This document shows, one piece after another, positions 8,902 through 17,764 of a stretch of DNA of 64,000 bases. Positions within the stretch are counted from its first letter, which is position 1, and each line of letters starts with the position of its first letter. The position numbers and the translations under genes were made by a program. Source of the stretch: Variovorax sp. PAMC28562 (GTDB taxonomy: Bacteria > Pseudomonadota > Gammaproteobacteria > Burkholderiales > Burkholderiaceae_C). The stretch spans positions 124,001-188,000 of the forward strand of contig NZ_CP060296.1 of the NCBI RefSeq assembly GCF_014303735.1, written 5' to 3'. The notes under the pieces were generated by a model, which worked only from the letters and a program-made list of their open reading frames with translations, was not told the DNA's origin and made no database searches.

Positions 8902-9741
8902 TCACGCCGCCTTCTTCAATTTCGGGTCGAGCAAGTCACGCACACCATCACCGAGCAGCTGCAAAGACAGCGCAGTGAAGATGATCGCCAGCCCCGGAAA
9001 CAACACGACCCAGAACGCGCGGTCGGCATATTGCTGGCTCCCCGCGACCATCGTTCCCCAGGTCGGGATGTCGGGGGGTACGCCGACGCCGAGGAACGAC
9101 AGGCCGGCTTCAGCGAGGATGGCGTACGCGAAGATGAACGACACCTGCACGAGGATCGGCGACATCAGGTTGGGCAGGATGTGGCGCCACAGGATGCGCG
9201 AGGTTCGCACGCCGAGCGCGCGCACGGCTTCGACGAACAACAACTCGCGAACCACCAACGTCGATGCCCGCACGACCCGCGCGACACGTGGCGTGTAGAC
9301 CAAGACCAGTGCCAGCACGACGTTGCCTAGCGAAGCGCCCAAGATGGCGACCAGCGCGATCGCGAGCAGGATGTCGGGGAACGACATCATGGCGTCGACG
9401 ACTCGCATGATCGGTGCATCGAGCCGACGGAAAAAACCGGCGACGAGCCCCAGCGCGGTGCCGAAGACGACCGAGCCAAGGGCCGTCAGTGCCGCGATGG
9501 TGAGCGAGTAACGCGCACCATGAACGATGCGCGCGTACATGTCTCGGCCCAGTTCGTCGGTGCCCATCAGGTGCTCCGCGCTCGGCGGCTTCAAACGGTC
9601 GAGCACGGCCGTGTCGTTGGGGTCGAACGACGCGAACCATGGCGCGCCGATCGCCATGACGGCGATGACCAGCAGCACCAGCGCGGAGATCATCACCGTG
9701 CGGCGATGCATCAGCTGGCGAAGTGTTCTCGGGAGTTGCAT
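8902..9741 (-). CDS. ABC transporter permease (DppC/OppC type)
   Basis: A 279-residue inner-membrane protein. It has an N-terminal membrane segment (about residues 18-37), a short periplasmic part with the DppC-type GTDELGRDMYARIVHGAR segment, then five further hydrophobic segments. The cytoplasmic EAA loop is visible (EAVRALGVRTSRILWRHILPN). It pairs with the DppB-type permease encoded just upstream (31-base gap) to form the translocation channel. Confidence 0.9.
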   Translation of the reverse strand: MQLPRTLRQLMHRRTVMISALVLLVIAVMAIGAPWFASFDPNDTAVLDRLKPPSAEHLMGTDELGRDMYARIVHGARYSLTIAALTALGSVVFGTALGLVAGFFRRLDAPIMRVVDAMMSFPDILLAIALVAILGASLGNVVLALVLVYTPRVARVVRASTLVVRELLFVEAVRALGVRTSRILWRHILPNLMSPILVQVSFIFAYAILAEAGLSFLGVGVPPDIPTWGTMVAGSQQYADRAFWVVLFPGLAIIFTALSLQLLGDGVRDLLDPKLKKAA

Positions 9742-9772
9742 GACTGTGCGTTCCGGGTGTCGGCTTGCGCGC

Positions 9773-10714
9773 TCAGAGCTTGACGCGCGGATCGACCGCG
9801 ACGTACAGCAGGTCGATCGAGAAATTGATGAGCACGTAGATCGCGGCGATCACCAGCAGCGCGCCCTGGATCACCGGGTAGTCGCGCCGCAGCACCGCAT
9901 TGACGACGAGGCTGCCCACGCCCGGCAGGCCGAACACGGTCTCGGTCACGACGGCGCCGCCGATCATCAAGGCAGCGGTCAGGCCCAGTACGGTGACGAT
10001 CGGCACCAAGGCATTGCGCAGCGCGTGCTTCAACACGACAGTGCTTTCCGACAGGCCTTTGGAGCGCGCCGTTCGCACGTAGTCTTCACCCAGCACATCG
10101 AGCATCGATGCCCGCGTGAAGCGGATGATGAGCGCCGAGTTGAGCAGGCCCAGCACGGCCGCGGGGAGGATCAGTGAATGCAGCCGTTCGAGCAGCGGCG
10201 CACCGGGCGCGCCGTAACCCGACACCGGAAACCAGCCGAACGACACCGCGAAGATCTGGATCAGCACGATGCCGAGCCAGAAGCTCGGAATGCTCGCGCC
10301 CAGCATCGCGATGCCGGTGAAGAACTGATCGATCCAGCGCCCGCGAAACACCGCCGAGACGATGCCGCACGGCAAGCCGATCAGCGCCGCGATGGCGACT
10401 GCCATCAACGACAACAGCGTGGTCGGTTCGGCCCGCTCCCACAGTGCCTGCGTCACCGGCCGCTGCAGAAAAATCGACTGGCCGAGGTTGCCTTGCAGCA
10501 CTTCGCGCAGCCAGTAGCCGAACTGCACGGGCAGCGGCTTGTCCAGCCCGTATTCCTTTTGCACGCGGGCGATGTCGGCGGCGGTGGCCTGGTCGCCGAG
10601 CAGCACCGACACAGGGTCGCCCGACGCGGCGCGCGTCAGGATGAAGACCAGCACCGCCACGATGGCGAGCACGATCAACATGCCTGCGAGGCGGGAAGCG
10701 AGATAGCGGTACAT
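9773..10714 (-). CDS. ABC transporter permease (DppB/OppB type)
   Basis: A 313-residue permease that starts with the DppB signature (MYRYLASRLAGMLIVL) and has about six membrane segments. The EAA loop appears as DYVRTARSKGLSESTVVLKHALRNALVP. ATG 10714 is chosen because it begins this conserved N-terminus; an upstream extension in the same frame overlaps the binding-protein gene. It lies ten bases after the stop of the binding-protein gene, so it is co-transcribed with it. Confidence 0.9.
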   Translation of the reverse strand: MYRYLASRLAGMLIVLAIVAVLVFILTRAASGDPVSVLLGDQATAADIARVQKEYGLDKPLPVQFGYWLREVLQGNLGQSIFLQRPVTQALWERAEPTTLLSLMAVAIAALIGLPCGIVSAVFRGRWIDQFFTGIAMLGASIPSFWLGIVLIQIFAVSFGWFPVSGYGAPGAPLLERLHSLILPAAVLGLLNSALIIRFTRASMLDVLGEDYVRTARSKGLSESTVVLKHALRNALVPIVTVLGLTAALMIGGAVVTETVFGLPGVGSLVVNAVLRRDYPVIQGALLVIAAIYVLINFSIDLLYVAVDPRVKL

Positions 10715-10724
10715 CGCAAGGCGC

Positions 10725-12296
10725 TTACTTGATCTTCGCATTCCAGAAGAACGGCCAGGTCGCGGGCTGGTAGTTGTCGAGCGCCGGGCTCCTGGCCGAC
10801 AGACCATTGAACTTGCCGACGTTCACGTACGGCACTTCGTCGTAGACGACCTGCTGGACCTTGCCCCACAGCGCACCACGCTTAGCAGGATCGCTCTCGA
10901 CGTTGAAGGCCTGCAGCGCGGCCTTTTTGGCGGGCGTGTCCCACCAGCCGGGCGCACCGTCACCGAGCTGCGGTGGCGACAGCATCGGCTCGGGGAACTG
11001 GCCCGAATGCGTCACGTAGATGTCCCACAACTTCGGATCGTTGCGGCGCTGCACGAGCGTTGCCCAGTCGACGATGTTGAGTTCGACCTTGAAGCCGGCC
11101 TTCTTCAACTGCTCGGCCATCAGCAAGGCCATGTTGTAGTGAAAGTCGTACTGGCGGCTGGCCATCAGGCGAATCGGCTCGCCTTTGTAGCCGGCCTTGA
11201 CCGCTGCTTCTTTGGCTTTCGGGCCATTGCGCTGGTTGTACAGCTCGGTGCCGCTGGTCGAGTAGAAAGGCGAGCCTTTCGGGAAGTGATTGCCCTCTGC
11301 AATGAAGAAGCGCGTATCGCCGAAGCCGGCGGCCAGCATCTCGCCCTCGCCCATGCCGGTTTGCACAGCCTGGCGCATCGCCTGGTTGGCCAGCACGCCT
11401 TCCTTGGTGTTGAAAACCAGGTACGGGAAGCCGAACGATGGCGTGAGGATGGGTACGGTTTTGCCGCCCGACTTTTCAAGCCGCGTCAGTGCCTCGACCG
11501 GCAGCAGATCGGCGAAGTCGTATTGAGCCGCCAGCGCGCCTTCGACCCGCGTGCTCGCGTTGGGTACGGGCACGAAGCGCAGCTCTTCGATGAGCGCCTC
11601 GCGCTTGCCGCCATAGCCGTTGGCCGGCTCTTTGCGCGCGCTGTATTTGTCGAAGCGCGTCAGGATGACGAAGCGGTCGGGCTGACGCTCCTTGAACTTG
11701 TACGGACCGGTGCCGACGAAGTCTTTCAGCGGCTGCGCGATCGAGTCTTTCGCCATGATGGCGGCCATGCCGCTCGGCAATGCGAGCTGCGACACCAGCG
11801 GCGCATACGGCGCTTTCAACACGATGTCGACGCCGAGCGCGCCCTTGGCCTTGAGGCTCTCGATCTGCGCGCCCACTGCCTTGCCGCGTGGCGACTGCTC
11901 GATCCAGCGCTGCAGGCTGGCGACCACGTCGTCGGCGTTCAGTTCGCGGCCGTTGTGCAGCATCACGCCCTTGCGCAAAGTGATCGAGTAGCTCTTGCCA
12001 TCGGCCGAGATTTTGGGCATCGACTCGGCGAGCATCGGCACCACGTTCCACTTGGCGTCGAAGGTGTAGAGCGGCTCGAACACGTGCTGCATGATGGTCG
12101 CGACCAGGTCGGCGGTCGATGCCATCGGGTCTAGCGTTTGCGGCTCGGCCACCATCGCCAGCGTGGCGTAGTTGCGCGGCGCTTGCGCCAGTGCTGCGGG
12201 CGCTCCCACAGTCGCTGCGACGGCCAGCGCCGCCAGCAAGGCGCCGCTGACGAGGGCATGTTTCAAGACAGATTTGGCTAGGTTGGTGGCTCGCAT
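10725..12296 (-). CDS. ABC transporter periplasmic substrate-binding protein (DppA/OppA type)
   Basis: A 523-residue solute-binding protein of the peptide/nickel class. It has a clear signal peptide (basic start, hydrophobic core, AALAQA cleavage region near residue 38). The mature part has family hallmarks: EPQTLDPMAST, LAESMPKISADGKSYSITLRKGV and FVGTGPYKFKE. It is the first gene of the minus-strand ABC/D-amino-acid locus. A strong ribosome site (GAAGGAG) precedes the ATG, and the promoter described at 12399-12427 lies about 100 bases upstream. The actual ligand is not readable from sequence. Confidence 0.92.
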   Translation of the reverse strand: MRATNLAKSVLKHALVSGALLAALAVAATVGAPAALAQAPRNYATLAMVAEPQTLDPMASTADLVATIMQHVFEPLYTFDAKWNVVPMLAESMPKISADGKSYSITLRKGVMLHNGRELNADDVVASLQRWIEQSPRGKAVGAQIESLKAKGALGVDIVLKAPYAPLVSQLALPSGMAAIMAKDSIAQPLKDFVGTGPYKFKERQPDRFVILTRFDKYSARKEPANGYGGKREALIEELRFVPVPNASTRVEGALAAQYDFADLLPVEALTRLEKSGGKTVPILTPSFGFPYLVFNTKEGVLANQAMRQAVQTGMGEGEMLAAGFGDTRFFIAEGNHFPKGSPFYSTSGTELYNQRNGPKAKEAAVKAGYKGEPIRLMASRQYDFHYNMALLMAEQLKKAGFKVELNIVDWATLVQRRNDPKLWDIYVTHSGQFPEPMLSPPQLGDGAPGWWDTPAKKAALQAFNVESDPAKRGALWGKVQQVVYDEVPYVNVGKFNGLSARSPALDNYQPATWPFFWNAKIK

Positions 12297-12321
12297 TGAA
12301 ACTCCTTCGCTTCAGGATTTG

Positions 12322-12336
12322 TGAAATTTACTTTCG
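12322..12336. promoter_or_regulatory. Second, weaker copy of the TGAAAT-N3-ATTTCA operator
   Basis: TGAAAT-TTA-CTTTCG has the same 6-3-6 spacing as the palindrome at 12406-12420 and keeps ten of its twelve arm bases. It lies just upstream of the binding-protein ribosome site, where a bound repressor would block elongation or looping could join both sites. This is inference. Confidence 0.4.
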
Positions 12337-12398
12337 CACCGCCGGACTTTGAAGCATCAAACGCGCCAAATCACCCGGGAAAACCCTCTATCTTGGAC

Positions 12399-12427
12399 CT
12401 TTTACTGAAATAGAATTTCACAGCCAA
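12399..12427 (-). promoter_or_regulatory. Candidate sigma70 promoter for the ABC/D-amino-acid operon
   Basis: Read on the minus strand, a -35-like TTGGCT (12427-12422) is followed by a 17-base spacer and a -10-like TAAAAG (12404-12399). The spacer is occupied by the palindrome at 12406-12420. It points towards the binding-protein gene. Confidence 0.45.
12406..12420. promoter_or_regulatory. Palindromic operator TGAAAT-AGA-ATTTCA (candidate RpiR site)
   Basis: Perfect 6-base arms flank a 3-base centre in the divergent region between the binding-protein gene and the RidA gene. TGAAA/TTTCA-type palindromes are reported for several MurR/RpiR regulators, and an RpiR gene lies in the locus. Placement between -35 and -10 would fit repression. 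Confidence 0.5.
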
Positions 12428-12456
12428 ACACAGCGGCCCGTCCGCAGGAGTCTTTC

Positions 12457-12846
12457 ATGCCCCTCGAATACCTCGGTGGATCGCCCACCGCCTCCGACCG
12501 CCAGGTCCGCCCTTTCTCCCCGGCTGTGCGCGCGGGCGACTTCATCTACGTGTCGGGCCAGGTGCCCGCCGACAGCAACGGCGAAATCGTGGTCGGCGGC
12601 ATCGAAGCGCAAACGCGGCAGGTCATGGAGAACCTGAAGTCGGTGCTCGCGCTGGCCGGCGCGACGCTCGACGACGTCTGCAAAAGCACGGTTTGGCTGC
12701 AGGACGCGCGCGATTTCGGTGCCTTCAACCGTATCTACATGGGCTACTTCAGTGCCGAAGGCCGGCCGGCCCGTTCGACCACGGAAGCACGGCTCATGGT
12801 CGACGCGAAGGTCGAGATCGACGTGGTGGCTTACAAGCCGAAGTGA
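12457..12846 (+). CDS. RidA family enamine/imine deaminase
   Basis: A 129-residue RidA (YjgF/YER057c/UK114) protein. FIYVSGQVP, the central AGATLDDVCKSTVWLQD and the C-terminal ARSTTEARLMVDAKVEIDVVA are family segments; the conserved Arg that binds the substrate carboxylate is expected in this last one (ARSTTEA). RidA proteins hydrolyse reactive 2-aminoacrylate and related enamine/imines made by PLP-dependent deaminases. It is transcribed divergently from the D-amino-acid locus and shares its control region, so it probably clears the intermediate of the deaminase at 5372-6670. A good ribosome site (GCAGGAG) precedes the ATG. Confidence 0.92.
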   Translation: MPLEYLGGSPTASDRQVRPFSPAVRAGDFIYVSGQVPADSNGEIVVGGIEAQTRQVMENLKSVLALAGATLDDVCKSTVWLQDARDFGAFNRIYMGYFSAEGRPARSTTEARLMVDAKVEIDVVAYKPK

Positions 12847-12862
12847 ACCCCGCGCAGGGTCC

Positions 12863-13195
12863 TCAGGGCGCGCCTGCGGCTGCCGCCACGTAGGCGGCCA
12901 GTGTCTTGATCTGCACTTCGGTCAGCGTCTTGAAAGACGGCATCGGCCCGATGCCATTGCGCATCGCCTTCTCGACCCGGTCGGCATCCGGGCGAAGGTC
13001 GTCGAGATCAGGGCCGATCTGCCCGCTCGCGCCGGCCTTCTTGAGCGCGTGACAGAGCGCGCAAGCCGGCAATGGCGCCACGCCGTCGACGAACAGCTTG
13101 CGCCCGTCGTCGGCTGAAGCTTGCGCCTGTGCGCCGATTGATGGCAGTAGCGACAACAGCGCCAGTCCGGCTGCCGCAAGGGTCCGAAAACGCAT
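12863..13195 (-). CDS. Class I cytochrome c, sulfite dehydrogenase subunit SorB-like
   Basis: A 110-residue exported monohaem cytochrome c: signal peptide ending near AQA (residues 1-25), haem-binding CALCH near residue 45, and a candidate axial methionine in IGPMPSF near residue 84. It lies five bases after the stop of the molybdenum sulfite dehydrogenase gene. This matches the SorAB arrangement of Starkeya novella, in which the cytochrome accepts electrons from the molybdenum subunit. The name rests on this context plus size. Confidence 0.82.
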   Translation of the reverse strand: MRFRTLAAAGLALLSLLPSIGAQAQASADDGRKLFVDGVAPLPACALCHALKKAGASGQIGPDLDDLRPDADRVEKAMRNGIGPMPSFKTLTEVQIKTLAAYVAAAAGAP

Positions 13196-13199
13196 CGCT

Positions 13200-14411
13200 T
13201 CAGGCGACCGTGATGGCGACGGCGTGGTCGCGCCAGCTCGAGTTCAGGTAGCCGGCTTTGTTCTCGACGCGGTTCTCGACCTGCACGTTACCGCGCACAT
13301 CGGTCACCCGGCTGGCCAGCACGTATTGGCCAGCGGGCAGCTGCACCGGCAGTTCGAACTGACGCCAGGCGAAGCGCCCGAGATCGGGTCCGGCCAGCGC
13401 CGCACGCTGCCAGGTCGCGCCGCCGTCCATCGAAACATCGACCTGCTTCACTGCATTGACGCCGGCAAACGCCACGCCCTGAATCAGCAGACCGCGCGCG
13501 CCCAGTTTCGCAACGCCCGCCAGCGGCGTGTTGATCCACGACTTGGGCGGCATTTGCCACACCGACGGATCGGTCGGACGTATCGCGGCTTCGGCCGACG
13601 GTGTCATGCGGTAGTCGGTCTGCTGGATCGACGAATCGCTTTCGACCGTGGTGAAGGCGAGCTTCTTGACGTACTTGACGCTGTTGACGCCGGTGAAGCC
13701 CGGCACCACGAGCCGCAGCGGGCCACCGTGCGCCAGCGGGATGGGCTGCCCGTTGATCTCCCATGCGAGCACGGCGTCTTCCATGGCGGCCGCCGGCACG
13801 CTGCGCTCGACACGCGACTTGGCATCGACACCCACCGGCAGCACTTCGCCGCCCGTGCCGGTCATGAACAACATGCCCGGCAGCACGCCGCCGGTCGCAT
13901 GCACGAGGTCGCGCACCGGCACGCCGGTCCACATCACGCAACCGGCAGCGCCGACTTGCCACGGTGTGCCGCTCGGTTTGGACGGGAACATGCCGCGGCC
14001 GTTGCCGCTGCATTGCAGCACCATCGCCACGCGCTCGGTGCGCATGGCCTTGAGCTCGCGCACGGTGAGTGATTTGGGGCGACGCACGCCTTCGATCTGT
14101 ACGACCCAGTCGTCGGGCTTGGCCACTATGTCGGCGCTCGGCGGCGTGAGGTTGTTGCGCACGTAGAGCTGGTTGACAGTAGTCAGAGCTCCGTTGCCGG
14201 CAGCACCGCGGCGCGTTTCGATGGTGTTCGCGCTGTGCACGATCATCGAGCCGGCGTCCTTGAAGGCGGCATACGCGGGCAGCGATCGCGCCGGCGCGCC
14301 CTGCGCGAAAGCAGAGCGGACCGGGCCCAACGTGCCGAAGGCGATGGCTGCGCCGGTGCCCGTCAGAAGGGAGCGGCGCAGAGGATTTCGCGCGAGCGGA
14401 AGGTCGGTCAT
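13200..14411 (-). CDS. Periplasmic molybdenum sulfite dehydrogenase, SorA-like
   Basis: A 403-residue sulfite-oxidase-family protein. It begins with a Tat-like signal (LRRSLLTG, arginines 12-13, then a hydrophobic core to AFAQG). The molybdenum-binding domain contains VLQCSGNGRG, with C134 as the expected ligand of the molybdenum cofactor; a C-terminal dimerisation domain follows (VDVSMDGGATWQ). It would oxidise sulfite to sulfate in the periplasm and pass electrons to the adjacent cytochrome. The start at 14411 is chosen because it begins the Tat signal; an upstream in-frame extension is not credible. Confidence 0.88.
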   Translation of the reverse strand: MTDLPLARNPLRRSLLTGTGAAIAFGTLGPVRSAFAQGAPARSLPAYAAFKDAGSMIVHSANTIETRRGAAGNGALTTVNQLYVRNNLTPPSADIVAKPDDWVVQIEGVRRPKSLTVRELKAMRTERVAMVLQCSGNGRGMFPSKPSGTPWQVGAAGCVMWTGVPVRDLVHATGGVLPGMLFMTGTGGEVLPVGVDAKSRVERSVPAAAMEDAVLAWEINGQPIPLAHGGPLRLVVPGFTGVNSVKYVKKLAFTTVESDSSIQQTDYRMTPSAEAAIRPTDPSVWQMPPKSWINTPLAGVAKLGARGLLIQGVAFAGVNAVKQVDVSMDGGATWQRAALAGPDLGRFAWRQFELPVQLPAGQYVLASRVTDVRGNVQVENRVENKAGYLNSSWRDHAVAITVA

Positions 14412-14511
14412 TCGAGGGACTCTTTCGTAAAAGGATGACGATGTCGATGCGGCGTAACCACCGTAGATCCCGGGGACACTAACCGGCACGCCGCTGCCGA
14501 CGCTTGCAGGC

Positions 14512-15708
14512 TCACTTGGCGTTCGTATCGACCGCGAGGCCGGCGGCACGCCACTCGGGCAACCCGCCACGAAACCAGTTGACGTTTTTATAGCCGGCCT
14601 TCAGCGCCGCGATGCTGGCCTTGTGACTCTTCCAGCACTCCGGGCCGTTACAGCCGAACACCAGCACGGCATCGCGTTCGGGGCCGAGCTTCGCAATGTT
14701 GAACTGGTCGGCATCCGAAGTGAAGTCCGGGTCTTTCGCCGACTTCTCGACGTACGGCACGAGCACCGACCCGGGCACATGGCCCTCGTTGAATTCGGCG
14801 TCGTTGCGCGTGTCGATGTAGCGAGCCGTATGGGCCGACAACATCGCGGCCACGGTCTTGGCGTCGACCACCTTGGCACCAGCCAGCGCACGCGGCGTGA
14901 AGTAGCCGAGCGTCGACACGTAAGTGAAATCTTGGGGCGACACACGCGTCGTCTTGCTGCCCGCGGCTGCGACTTCGGCGAGGTCGGCCCGGAATGCGTC
15001 GGCCGAGATCTTCGAGCCGTCCTTGATGGCCAAACTCAAGCCCGGTACTTCGCGCGATTCCATGATCACCTTGACCTGGCTGCCGGCCGCAATCCACTTT
15101 TCGTAGGTCGCCTTTTCGACACCCACCACGTCACAGCGCCCGATCTGCAAACAGACCAGCAGCGCGTCTTGATAGCGTGTTTCGTAGAGATCCCGAAAGT
15201 GGCGCTTGATCGTGGTGTTCGCAGCCACGGTTTCACCGCGCAGCAGGTACGTGACCAGGCTGTCCTGCATGGGAAGCCCGAGGCGTTTGCCCGCCGCCTG
15301 CTGGAAGTTGGTGATCGGGCTGTGCGTCGACACGACGAGCACGGCTTGCGAGCGAACATCGAGCTGTGCGACGGGTGTGTAGCCGTAGCGCAAGGCCGAG
15401 CCGATGAGGTGGGCCGGGCCGACGACGACATCGGGAATGCGGGCGCGGGTGGCGCTGAGGTCGCTCGTCATGTCGGCCAGGCCGGCCATCGTCGAATCGT
15501 TGAACCGCTCCTTGCGCAGCACCTGCTCGATGGCCGTGCGCCAGCTCGTCATGGTGGCGCCACGCGATTGCTCGCCCTGATCGCCAGGGTTCACCAGAAT
15601 CTTCACTTGTGCATGCGCTGCCAGTGAGAGCAAGAGGCCGGCGACGACACCGAGTGGGCGCAGCCAGCGCGACGGCGACACGCCGCAACGCACAAATTCT
15701 TTGGTCAT
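14512..15708 (-). CDS. PhnD-like periplasmic binding domain fused to a rhodanese domain
   Basis: A 398-residue exported protein: signal peptide (cleavage after AHA, near residue 33), a PhnD/phosphonate-type binding-protein domain (about 36-260, with VVVGPAHLIGSALRYGY), then a rhodanese domain (about 285-392). The rhodanese loop reads CNGPECWKS, with C353 the likely sulfur-carrying cysteine and C358 a second candidate. It lies about 100 bases upstream of the sulfite dehydrogenase gene on the same strand, suggesting a role in sulfane-sulfur or sulfite supply. That function is inference; the domain assignments are confident. Confidence 0.8.
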   Translation of the reverse strand: MTKEFVRCGVSPSRWLRPLGVVAGLLLSLAAHAQVKILVNPGDQGEQSRGATMTSWRTAIEQVLRKERFNDSTMAGLADMTSDLSATRARIPDVVVGPAHLIGSALRYGYTPVAQLDVRSQAVLVVSTHSPITNFQQAAGKRLGLPMQDSLVTYLLRGETVAANTTIKRHFRDLYETRYQDALLVCLQIGRCDVVGVEKATYEKWIAAGSQVKVIMESREVPGLSLAIKDGSKISADAFRADLAEVAAAGSKTTRVSPQDFTYVSTLGYFTPRALAGAKVVDAKTVAAMLSAHTARYIDTRNDAEFNEGHVPGSVLVPYVEKSAKDPDFTSDADQFNIAKLGPERDAVLVFGCNGPECWKSHKASIAALKAGYKNVNWFRGGLPEWRAAGLAVDTNAK

Positions 15709-15787
15709 CCCATTCCGCCCCTTCAAGTCAGTAGTGATCCGAAGTATGAAACGTTCGGATACAGGCCTGCAAGAGCCACGAAAGTGC

Positions 15788-16480
15788 TCAGTCGGCCAAC
15801 CGGCCCGCCACCAGGCGCAACACGCGGTCGCAGCGCGTTGCCAGCGTCTCGTCGTGGGTGACCATGACAAAGGCCGTGCCGTGCAGCCGCGCCAGTTCGA
15901 GCATCAGCGCGAAGACGCCGTCGGCGGTCGCACGATCGAGGTTGCCGGTCGGTTCGTCGGCCAGCACGCAGGCCGGTTGAGTGACCAGCGCGCGCGCGAT
16001 CGCCACGCGCTGACGCTCGCCGCCCGACAACTCGGCCGGGCGATGCTGCAGCCGCTCGGCGAGTCCGACGCTGGTGAGCATCGCGGTCGCGGCGCGCGCG
16101 GCGTCCGCCGGATCGGCGCGCCGGATCTTGAGCGGCATCGCGACGTTGTCGAGTGCGCTGAATTCCGGCAGCAGGTGATGGAACTGGTAGACGAAGCCGA
16201 GGTGCAGATTGCGCATGCGGCCCTGCTCCGCCGCATCGACCGTGGCGATGTTCTTGCCAAGCAGTTCGACGCTGCCCGCAGTTGGCGCATCGAGCCCGCC
16301 CATCAGGTGCAGCAAGGTGCTCTTGCCCGAGCCCGACGCACCGACGATGGCCAGCGTTTCGCCGGCGCGCACGTCGAGGTCGACGCCGTGCAGCACGGTC
16401 AGGTCGAGCCGGCCTTCGTGGAAACGCTTGGTGAGGCCGCGTGCCTTGAGGACCACCTTCGACGATGCAACTTCACTCAT
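15788..16480 (-). CDS. lolD: Lipoprotein-releasing ABC ATPase LolD
   Basis: A 230-residue ABC ATPase with Walker [10 protein letters not shown], a LolD-type [18 protein letters not shown] segment, signature LSGGERQR and Walker [12 protein letters not shown]. LolD powers release of outer-membrane lipoproteins from the inner membrane. It overlaps the end of the upstream LolC/E-type gene by eight bases on the same strand, as in other Burkholderiales. Confidence 0.93.
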   Translation of the reverse strand: MSEVASSKVVLKARGLTKRFHEGRLDLTVLHGVDLDVRAGETLAIVGASGSGKSTLLHLMGGLDAPTAGSVELLGKNIATVDAAEQGRMRNLHLGFVYQFHHLLPEFSALDNVAMPLKIRRADPADAARAATAMLTSVGLAERLQHRPAELSGGERQRVAIARALVTQPACVLADEPTGNLDRATADGVFALMLELARLHGTAFVMVTHDETLATRCDRVLRLVAGRLAD

Positions 16481-17729
16481 AGCGCAGCGCCTCGGCGGGG
16501 TTCACGCGGCTGGCGCGCCAGCTCGGATACAGCGTCGCGGCAAAGGAAAGCACCAGCGAAATGATGGCGATCGGCATGATGTCGCTCTGTTGTGGATCGC
16601 TCGGCATCTTGCTGATCAGGTAGATGTCCTGCGGCAGAAAGCTGGTGTGCAGTGCGTGCTCGATGGCCGGCACGATCACGTCGATGTTGTAAGCCACGCC
16701 CAGCCCCAGCACGAGGCCGAGCACGGTCCCGATGACGCCGACCATCGCACCCTGCACCACGAAAATTGCCATGATGCTTTTCGGGCTGGCGCCCAGCGTT
16801 CGCAAGATGGCGATGTCGGCGCGCTTGTCGGTCACTGTCATCACCAGAGTCGACACCAGGTTGAACGCCGCGACCGCGACGATCAGCGTCAGGATGATGA
16901 ACATCATGCGTTTCTCGACCTGCACCGCAGCAAACCACGTCTTGTTCTGGCGCGTCCAGTCCTTGATCAAAAACGAACCCGGCAACGTGGCGGCAAGCTC
17001 ATCGGCCACCTCGCGCGCCTGGTGCAGGTCTTTCAGCTTGATGCGCAGGCCGCTCGGGCCGTCGAGGCGAAACACGCGTTGCGCGTCTTCCTCGTGAATC
17101 ATCGCCAGCGCCGAGTCGTATTCGTAATGGCCCGAATCGAACGTGCCGACCACGGTGAACTGTTTCAGCCTGGGCACGACGCCGGCCGGCGTGACCTGGC
17201 CGCCCGGTGCGATCAGCGTGACCTGGTCGCCATCGCGCACGTAGAGCGAGCGCGCGAGTTCGATGCCGAGCACGACGCCGAACTGGCCCGGCACCAGCTT
17301 GTCGAGCGCGCCTTTTTGCGCGGTCATCGAGATGTCGGTAACTTGCGGCTCGAGCTTGGGATCGATGCCACGAATCAGCGTGCCTTTCATGTCTTCACCG
17401 CGCGCGATGAGCGCTTGCGAGGCGATGAACGGCGCCACGCCGATCACTTCCGTGTTCTTGCGCGCAGCAGCGGCGATGGCGTCGATGTCTGCCAGCGCTT
17501 GCCCGTCGCGCGAAGTGATCTCGATGTGCGAGATCACGCCGAGCATGCGGTCGGTCACTTCTTTCTGGAAGCCGTTCATTACGCTGAGCACGATGATCAG
17601 GGCGGCCACGCCGAGCGCGATGCCGAGCATCGACACGCCGGAAATGAAGGAGATGAAGCCGTTGCGCCGCGTCGCCCGGCCTGCGCGCGTATATCGCCAG
17701 CCAAGTTGCAGTTCATAGGGGATGGGCAT
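16473..17729 (-). CDS. Lipoprotein-releasing system permease (LolC/LolE)
   Basis: A 418-residue inner-membrane protein: N-terminal membrane segment (about 25-48), a large periplasmic domain (about 50-270) and three C-terminal membrane segments, the MacB/FtsX fold of LolC/E. The beginning ([13 protein letters not shown]) and the C-terminal [14 protein letters not shown] are family signatures. Only one permease gene is present, so it may function as a homodimer (LolF-like) or pair with a protein encoded elsewhere. Start 17729 is the first ATG of the conserved N-terminus. Confidence 0.92.
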   Translation of the reverse strand: MPIPYELQLGWRYTRAGRATRRNGFISFISGVSMLGIALGVAALIIVLSVMNGFQKEVTDRMLGVISHIEITSRDGQALADIDAIAAAARKNTEVIGVAPFIASQALIARGEDMKGTLIRGIDPKLEPQVTDISMTAQKGALDKLVPGQFGVVLGIELARSLYVRDGDQVTLIAPGGQVTPAGVVPRLKQFTVVGTFDSGHYEYDSALAMIHEEDAQRVFRLDGPSGLRIKLKDLHQAREVADELAATLPGSFLIKDWTRQNKTWFAAVQVEKRMMFIILTLIVAVAAFNLVSTLVMTVTDKRADIAILRTLGASPKSIMAIFVVQGAMVGVIGTVLGLVLGLGVAYNIDVIVPAIEHALHTSFLPQDIYLISKMPSDPQQSDIMPIAIISLVLSFAATLYPSWRASRVNPAEALRYE

Positions 17730-17764
17730 AGGCCGACGATTGTGGCATCCCGGACAATAGGCCC

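Noticed and set aside
11007..12134. A 375-codon plus-strand open frame
   Set aside because: It is antisense to the substrate-binding protein gene and shows no domain or signal; composition is that of a complementary-strand shadow.
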